The notes below the pieces were generated by a model that ran no database searches, had not been told where the DNA came from, and was given only the letters and a program-made list of their open reading frames with translations. A program made the position numbers and the translations under genes. Positions 57,127-64,000 of a DNA stretch of 64,000 bases are shown in pieces. The stretch covers positions 9,171,461-9,235,460 of the forward strand of contig OY848919.1 of assembly GCA_963693285.1 (NCBI GenBank), written 5' to 3'. This stretch comes from Xestospongia muta. Lineage: Eukaryota > Porifera > Demospongiae > Haplosclerida > Petrosiidae. How positions within the stretch are numbered: the first letter of the stretch is position 1; every line of letters begins with the position of its first letter.

Positions 57127-57979
57127 CTATAATATAAGGTCATAAAAGTAAGCTATCATGTAAATAACACAACTTCAATATGTACTTATAATGCCAGTAT
57201 ATTATAGTTTCTCTAAAATTTCATCCCACCACTTCAAAAAAATATTAAAATCCTTAAACATTCAAAATTAACTATAAAAACATGTCTTATTGTTTAAATT
57301 ATTGGCAAAGGTTTTCAGTCTATTGAAGCACATTAGTCAATATGTCTGATATTATATTGTAACTTTTACAACAATTACAAGAAATACAGATCAGCACTTA
57401 ATTAAGGTTATTGTGTTTGTACTACTAGGCAATAGTTGGAAGCTTAGCTCCTTGTTAGCTGGACCCCACAAAAAGAAATAGTGAGAAGCTTCAAGCTCAA
57501 TCAGACTAATTTCTAATATGAATCAGTCACACGTATCATGTAGCACTCTATTGAACTTTGACAGCTTATGAATATTATTAAAGATCATGCTAAGTTTATA
57601 CACTATTAACATTCTTGATGCTAGAAATTTAATTTTTTTTACAATTTGATATCCAATTACTTAAACTATACTATTGTCACCACATAAATAATAAGTAAAC
57701 CATAAACAATATAGATAATATTCAAGCCAGCAGTATGCAATAAATTTATTGATCTCTAAGCTCAGGAAATAAGTATAGGGAATTAGCTAGAGATTTCTTC
57801 AACAAAGGTAATGTCATTTTATCATTGGGCACATTTACTTTCTATTGTGAAAGGCAATTATCCTAAAAATGTTATAACATTGCTAATAAAATAAGGTGAT
57901 TTTTGTATATGAGAGAGTTTGCAAGCATTATATGTAACAGAAATTTTATTTTGGACAAGTCAGCAACAGTCTTATTATG
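57127..57979 (-). other. upstream of gene 3, duplicated from a gene 1-type intron
   Basis: Similar to gene 1 intron 2 up to about 57960 (counterpart of about 20370), then similarity stops. The gene 1 CARD exon ends at 20117, so the duplication breakpoint lies inside the intron between CARD and ROCO exons. Confidence 0.6.
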
Positions 57980-58090
57980 CATGACTTTCCACTTCCTGGA
58001 TGACCAGAGACAAAAAATTTGGTCCATTTATTTCTGACATAACCCTCTTTACGAGCTTTATCAAGTAAGTCAGAATAATGTGTTGATGTT
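57980..58090 (-). pseudogene. P-loop fragment of a ROCO exon
   Basis: Minus-strand reading: HYSDLLDKARKEGYVRNKWT, KFFVSGHPGSGKSCII, then unrelated sequence. It matches the start of the ROCO exon and breaks off right after the Walker A motif. A further, almost deleted copy next to the gene 3 breakpoint. Confidence 0.75.
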
Positions 58091-58339
58091 TTGATTCTAG
58101 ACCTTCTGACTAAATGGAAAAGCCAAGCAGAATCAGCACATTAAAAATGAAAAGAAACATTAATGGCAAAATACTTTTTCAAGCAAAAAATCATTCTGTA
58201 AAATGTTTTGATTTTTTGGCTGTCTGCCATTTTGTCTCAGTGGCCTGTAATTGGGGTCTCTGGGGACTGAAGCTTCCCTAGGACCCACCTCCCTTTCTAT
58301 CTCTATGCATTTTATATCTGACATAACTTATCATCAGAT

Positions 58340-58362
58340 TCATACTAAGCATATAAAGAAAT

Positions 58363-58413
<51 letters not shown>

Positions 58414-61353
58414 CATATATATGTGTGTGTGTGTGTGTTATATATTTTGTATTACTTGTATAGTTCTCTCTGGTGTGATCTACAGACACGGTTTGTCGAA
58501 GGCTAACTCTGATATAAGCTATAGCCATAGGTTGTTGATGTAGGAACTTGTTCACTTGCCTTGTGAAGATGGCCCCTGCCCTTAAATTCAACTAAAAATG
58601 AAATGTTAGGTAACTTTGCATGTATGTTGTGGTTACTAGCTTACATGAACTAAATAAGTGACTAATGTAAAACAATCGCTACCTTTGTATTTTTCAACTA
58701 CCCAACCTGTCCCTGGATGTATCTAAGAAAGATATAAGTATTTATCTCTTTCACACATACATACCTCTCCTCTCTTATATCCTGGCTGATGAGGATGATC
58801 CTTATCTTCAACTGACACATCAGCTTGAACATATTTATCTCCCTGAGCATAATCAAGACATACATAAAATTATACATTATATCAAGTAGGTTATATTACT
58901 GAGTGACTATATGAAGGGATGGTCAGAATTATCATTGAAATGTATTAACAGAAAACATGATATATATTTTGTCAATAGCTCAGATGCTCTAAATACTTTA
59001 TTCAGTGTTTTGCTCCATCACAATATGTAGATAATAACTGAGTACAAAGCTCAGGTAATGTTTTTAACTATCATTATAAAAAACTTCTACAGCTGTTATC
59101 ATTGAAGTATTTGACTGTCAACTAGATACAGAGAATCTTATAGATATAAGACATTCTGTGGATGTGGTAAATAAAAACATAGTAAAAATTTTTATTGGCT
59201 GCATTTTTGCCTCTTGCAACTGACTGGTGAAATTGGCATAAATGTACTCTGCCTGGAGAAAGCTAAACTGTAGTTTCATTTGAAAGTTAATCATTTCAAA
59301 AACGTTTTGAATGAAACTTTAGCTTTAAGTTCTCTGTGAGCTGTCTACCTATCTGTTTTTCTAATAACCAAAACTGAAACAAGTTAATAAAAAAAGAAAT
59401 TAAGTAATTTCAATGTTATTCCAACACAAATAATGCAAACATGACAGCAGCAATGGTAGCTTATTATCCTGAAAATAATAACACAGACTCATACAGAATA
59501 GAACAATATAATGTATGTGTATCACTTAAAGACTTAAATTGGTAGTGCCAGTGCTATTATGTAAGGAGGATGAAACTGCTATCCTATTATCAGATTTGCA
59601 TCATTTGGATGGGACTATATAGCCATCCCTACAATTACTTTATTTGTTAAGAAAATGTTTCATTTAACTGTTTACACACACATTGCTGTACCTATTACAT
59701 ACAGGATTATTATAATTACATACATATTATTATATGTACAGTACTTACCACATATCCTGTTCTACGGTAGTACAAGAAATCAAAAGATGTTTTCAAAAAT
59801 TTAAATATCTTAGCCTTGTAAACCATATACACTGTAAAAATAGATGTATGATGAATGGATTGATGGACAGACAATGAAGACTTACAAAGCCAATCATGTT
59901 CCGAGTACTTCTTGCATATCTCCAGTTTCTATACATGTAAATATGTTTTTAACAACTTATCTCTGTTTATCTCTTGATTTAGTCTCACAAGACAGACCAT
60001 TGTTCTCTAAGAAAAGAGTCTGACTTGCAACTACTATTGGCTTACCTCAATATACTTGTCCCATTCTTTTCTGATTTTGAAATTCAGTATATAAGATACT
60101 ACTTCATCAATTGGAGCATCAATAATACCACGGCCCATAACACTAGATAATGAAAACAATATTTCTCATTACAAAATCCTAATATAGACTCTTATTGCTA
60201 GTGTACAAAGCATCTGTAATAAAGGTCACCACTACACATCTATAGATATTAATATGAGCATGTGTGTATATGTGTGACTCAAACTAATTAATGGATAGGA
60301 AAGGAGAGGACAGATAGGTAAATAAATTGGACCATGTCATAACAACCTCTAAATATAGTCATTAATAACACATTGTGGACCTCTGATTTAAATGAGATGT
60401 GACTATCATAACTGTTATAAGACAACATTAAATTATTGCCATATAGTATTTATAACATGATATTAAATCAATTATTAAATTGATTAGCAATGCATAGTAC
60501 AAAGGACACTCGCTAATTATAGATTATGCAAACTTTGATTATTTGACAAGTTATAATAGTCACCATAATGTTATCTTTTAATTTAATATAAAGTGACCTT
60601 TTATATGCATCATATAATAACTGACCAATGTAATTTGGTATTGGGGTTTTCTTTCGTTAACACAACAACATCGTTTTCCTCATAAATAACCCTATGAGGC
60701 TGAACTAACAGACTAATTAATTTTCATACTCACTTCCATTGTGATTCCATACTAGATGCAGGGATTATATCACTACCATACTTATGTTCCACATAAGATG
60801 CTTTTATCACCTTATAACAAAAAAGCATAAAAAACAAGACTATTAGAATAAGTTACAAACCTCTTCCATTAAAGTTTTTGATATCTTGTCGCCTAGTTCT
60901 TCTTGTGTTACAAAACAAAAAAAACATAATTAAGTATTATTTGACAAGGAGAGGTAAGATTTACTATGGCAGTCAAGATTTTTACTGCTTACACTTAAAA
61001 CTATAGCTTAAAAGGATATATTATATAGTCCCTATGCATTAATATAATATAACATTTGAGTAAACTGTAAGGTTGAATAAGACATAAACACCATGTTATA
61101 TAGTTTCACGTAGCCATGCAGACCCTCACATTAATAGGACAGGGTCTGGCTAAGCGAGACTATATGTACAATTGATAATCATAGTCTACTGTTTACTGAT
61201 GTGTTTAAATATATTTATTGAATATTCAGAATATAATGATTGTTTTAGTAGATATAACTATGATAATAACATTACTATAATTTATACACTTTTTAGAGAT
61301 GATATATAGATTAATATTGTCTTCTTACCACTTTCAATAGTTGGTGAAGCCAT
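58340..61353 (-). CDS. START-domain lipid-transfer protein
   Basis: Nine exons, all in phase: 61353-61329 (ATG, MASPTIES), 60901-60861, 60810-60734, 60142-60046, 59928-59886, 59831-59749, 58842-58765, 58722-58645, 58591 to about 58340. The protein (about 215 residues to the end of the domain) is a START domain: MGRGIIDAPIDEVVSYILNF, KIRKEWDKYIEKLEIC, HDWLLYMVYKAKIF, QADVSVEDKDHPHQPGYKRG, PGTGWVVEKYKGSDCFTLVT, GAIFTRQVNKFLHQQPMAIA. Size resembles single-domain members such as PCTP/STARD2, which carry one lipid between membranes; the ligand cannot be told. The 3' end is unsure: the last frame runs into a (CA)n/(TA)n microsatellite encoding Thr-His and Ile-Tyr repeats, so a splice or different end is possible. 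Confidence 0.8.
58365..58438. repeat. (TA)n(TG)n microsatellite
   Basis: About 48 bp of TA repeats, then atatg and TG repeats, lying at the 3' end of the START gene and within its last open frame. Confidence 0.95.
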
Positions 61354-64000
61354 TGCTGTAGTCTTGTTTGGTGTTAAGTAAATCCACCCTCTTTGCAGAC
61401 ACGCCCTAGTTGTCAACAGAAACGCCTTCACTTGAGACCATATATGGTAATCCATTGAATACTGTTATAATCTCTCCTATTGTATATATAGTGCAAAATT
61501 AATTGTATTTTATTCATATATTTATAAGTTTAGTGGATCCATATAGAAAATAAGTCAAGAGTCTTTTCTCTATTACTTTAGTATAGTACGTGAATGCTAA
61601 TATATGGAAAACAAGATCAGTATTTTTCACATAGTTGAAATTAGCCTCACATTCCTAAGAAAACCAAGACATTCCAAACGCCTACTCCTACTACTAATGT
61701 GAGGATGGAATGTGAGGATGGAAGTAGTGATTGCATGTGAAAGAAGGTTAGTGTTTTGGGTTTGCTTACTTATTAAAAAAATCCTTGGTTCGCTTCTAGG
61801 CTATTGTAGTATATATGTAATGTTTGAACTGAGAATATGGCAATAAGGTCAGCAATGCTACCTGTGTTTCACTGCCAGAACTCAGTATATAAATGAAGGT
61901 AAGCCTTGTGATATAATGCAAAATAAACAACAAACTGAAACTCAGATATCTGTCCCTAACCTACAAGGGAGATGTTTTGATCTAAATCAATAGATCAACT
62001 TGTCTCTGGTGTCCAGATATGAGTGGTCAACTGCCACATGATAATTTCATTTCATCCTACTCAATATTGATGAGTTTGATCAATGCTTTGTGAGGATTGT
62101 AAGAATTTGAACTACATGCTAAATGCAGAATAGGTATTGTCGACTTATTTTATACTGAAGTAATCATTACACCACATGCTTCACTGTGGTCTTGCTGTAT
62201 TATATGGAGAGCCTAGCAATAAACATTGAGGCATGTAAGCATTGTGATATGGCAGTAGTACATTGGAATGCACATATCTGGACACATACAAATCAGTTTG
62301 TTACTTTTACCAGACCTTTCTCCTTCTAAAATGGAAGTGGTCAGGCTATGCTAGACTAAGCCTACAGTATAGCAGTTTTAATACAATTTTGTATGTACTC
62401 CATAGTACTATAACATGTTAAGTTCTATACATTTGTGAACGTAGTATATATTTGAAGAAATGCATATTGTGTATCATTTAATTTTTAGAGCCATTAAATG
62501 TCACATATCAATAGTCTTAGCTGATAATCCTAAAATGTACACTGTGTATACAACTGTTGTAGAGTACTAGGTGTTAATGAGAGAAGGACCAATTATCTGG
62601 GTTGAGATGCCTGTCTTGTCACTACTCCCCATAAATAATACTAAACTAGAAATATCACTTTTATCAATAGCTCATTGAAAGTAAACCTTGCTGAGCTGTC
62701 GTATCTAATTGCATGTTAGATATGTATATAGCAATAGTAGTTGGATTCAAGATTTTCTTATTCACCAAACAAAATTTTATTTGCCAAACATTTCAATAGT
62801 TAGTACAACTACTTCTTCCATCACCTTTACGTCAACATCACTCCCAGGAGTACTGCAAACAGCAGAAAAGACACTAAACTTTGAACTAGAGAAGATATAA
62901 ATGGGACTGTTTTCATGTTTGTATTTTATTGTGCAGCCACTGATGATAATAGCTGTACTAACTATTGAAACATTTGGCAATTAAATCAAGAATCCTACTA
63001 CTATAAACTGATCCAGACATCTTGTTCTTTTCCATGTATAGCAATTCTGATGTTGACAAATTCTGCAATATTAATAAGAATGAGATTATGAACTTTTGCA
63101 ATTTGTATTAAAACTGGCTGGATGTCTGGAGTGAAGATAATGTAAGCATGAAATAATTACTAACATGGTGTCTTTACCATAGATACCAAAGAAAAAAATA
63201 TCATCTATTTTTTCTTAAAACTATTGCATTTGTTCATCCAGTAACCTAAAAACAAATATGTTCAATTCATGCTCTGTAAAATTAATATGTCTGTGTTATA
63301 GTTTACTAATAAGATCAATCTCCATTTTAAATTGACTATTGGCTGTGATGATTTTGTATATCCTTCACTGCTATCTCATCTACACCATATTTTAACCCTT
63401 TGAAACTTAAACAAATCCATTTATCCTAGTGTCTGTTGTGTCCTATTTGATTTAAAACATGTTCAACATCCAAGGATATTAATTCCCAGTCATATAGTAG
63501 GTATTGTTCCAAATGTTTATTAGGAGGGGAGAAGCAGAGCATGTTGGCTGGTGTAGGTCTACAATATCAATATCACCTCCTCAAAACTGAGTCCTTGAAG
63601 GTTAAGTTCATCACGGAAAAGAGATGCATGTGCCTTGTTTGTTATTTGTTGTCACATGGTGAAACAGCATCAGAGAGTCTGTTAACAAGCATCTTTATAC
63701 CTTAGCTTTTTGACACCCATTCCCTGATTTACCAATGCTCCATGAAAAGACCACACTAATCATTACATATCTTACAATAAGATAAGGTAAACTTTAAAAG
63801 TACATATAAACAGCTGTATCTGCTTGATTTAGAACTAATTTAGGACTCATTGCCGAGTCATGTTCTACACTAGATTGCGAATATCTAAGTGAAATAAATA
63901 TGACAAGTCCAAACAAGTTTAAGAGTGCTACAACATGCATTTGAAGAACATGATCACGAATATTAAATAAAGGCTTCTTATTGCAGTAGTTGTATCTATA
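61354..64000. other. no recognisable gene
   Basis: Upstream flank of the START gene and AT-rich sequence. 63300-63720 contains scattered short open stretches on the minus strand with stops (for example around NMLCFSPPNKHLEQYLLYDW) that could be an old coding remnant, but no family is recognised. Confidence 0.45.
62779..62982. repeat. inverted repeat
   Basis: Arms of about 31 bp: ttgccaaacatttcaatagt at the left, and the complement of a sequence differing in two to three bases at the right (actattgaaacatttggcaa), spacer about 142 bp. MITE-like. Confidence 0.6.

Noticed and set aside
58251..58463. ORF of Ile-Tyr repeats on the plus strand
   Set aside because: Translation of the (TA)n microsatellite.

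Overview
The window looks like nuclear DNA of an early-branching animal, most probably a marine demosponge (Amphimedon-like). It is AT-rich, introns are short and GT-AG, many exons can be assembled with consistent phase, and decayed DNA transposons, LTR retrotransposons and MITEs are abundant. The organism is inferred from style and gene content; no species identity can be proven from the sequence.

The core of the window is a cluster of paralogous genes built on one large single-exon module, a P-loop GTPase of ROCO (Roc-COR-like) type, combined with different death-fold or protease modules. Unit 0 (about 4.2-9.5 kb, +) keeps a promoter, a death-domain exon and repeated coiled-coil mini-exons, and is broken by a hAT transposon. 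A remnant (16.8-17.5 kb) keeps linker and death-domain pieces. Gene 1 (19.6-32.4 kb, +) is the highlight: 18 exons whose phases all agree give a 1539-residue protein ordered CARD-like, ROCO GTPase, linker, three Ig domains, MALT1-type paracaspase, C-terminal Ig-like domain. Debris of another copy lies at 33.8-36.0 kb, including a scrap of the paracaspase exon. Gene 2 (38.1-43.6 kb, +) is an unknown N-terminal module, ROCO GTPase with a damaged P-loop, linker and death domain (1081 residues). Gene 3 (57.1-54.4 kb, -) is ROCO GTPase, linker, CARD-like, and lacks visible 5' exons. Almost all module junctions are phase 1, so modules could be exchanged by exon shuffling.

Outside the cluster: at the left edge a decayed RecQ-like helicase and a damaged gene with a ubiquitin-like domain (both -). 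At 9.6-15.7 kb a broken BEL/Pao element (+) abuts a truncated Ty1/copia element (-). At 44.2-46.8 kb there is a decayed multi-exon zinc-finger/transposase-like gene, and at 47.7-51.0 kb a decayed MULE/SWIM element ending in a CXXC zinc finger. At 58.3-61.4 kb a nine-exon START-domain lipid-transfer gene (-) appears intact. The last 2.6 kb hold no recognisable gene.

Functional reading (inference): in vertebrates a CARD protein (BCL10) polymerises and activates the separate paracaspase MALT1. Gene 1 would place the CARD, a nucleotide switch and the paracaspase in one chain, resembling an inflammasome-like sensor-protease. Its neighbours would be relatives with adaptor-type (death domain or CARD) outputs.
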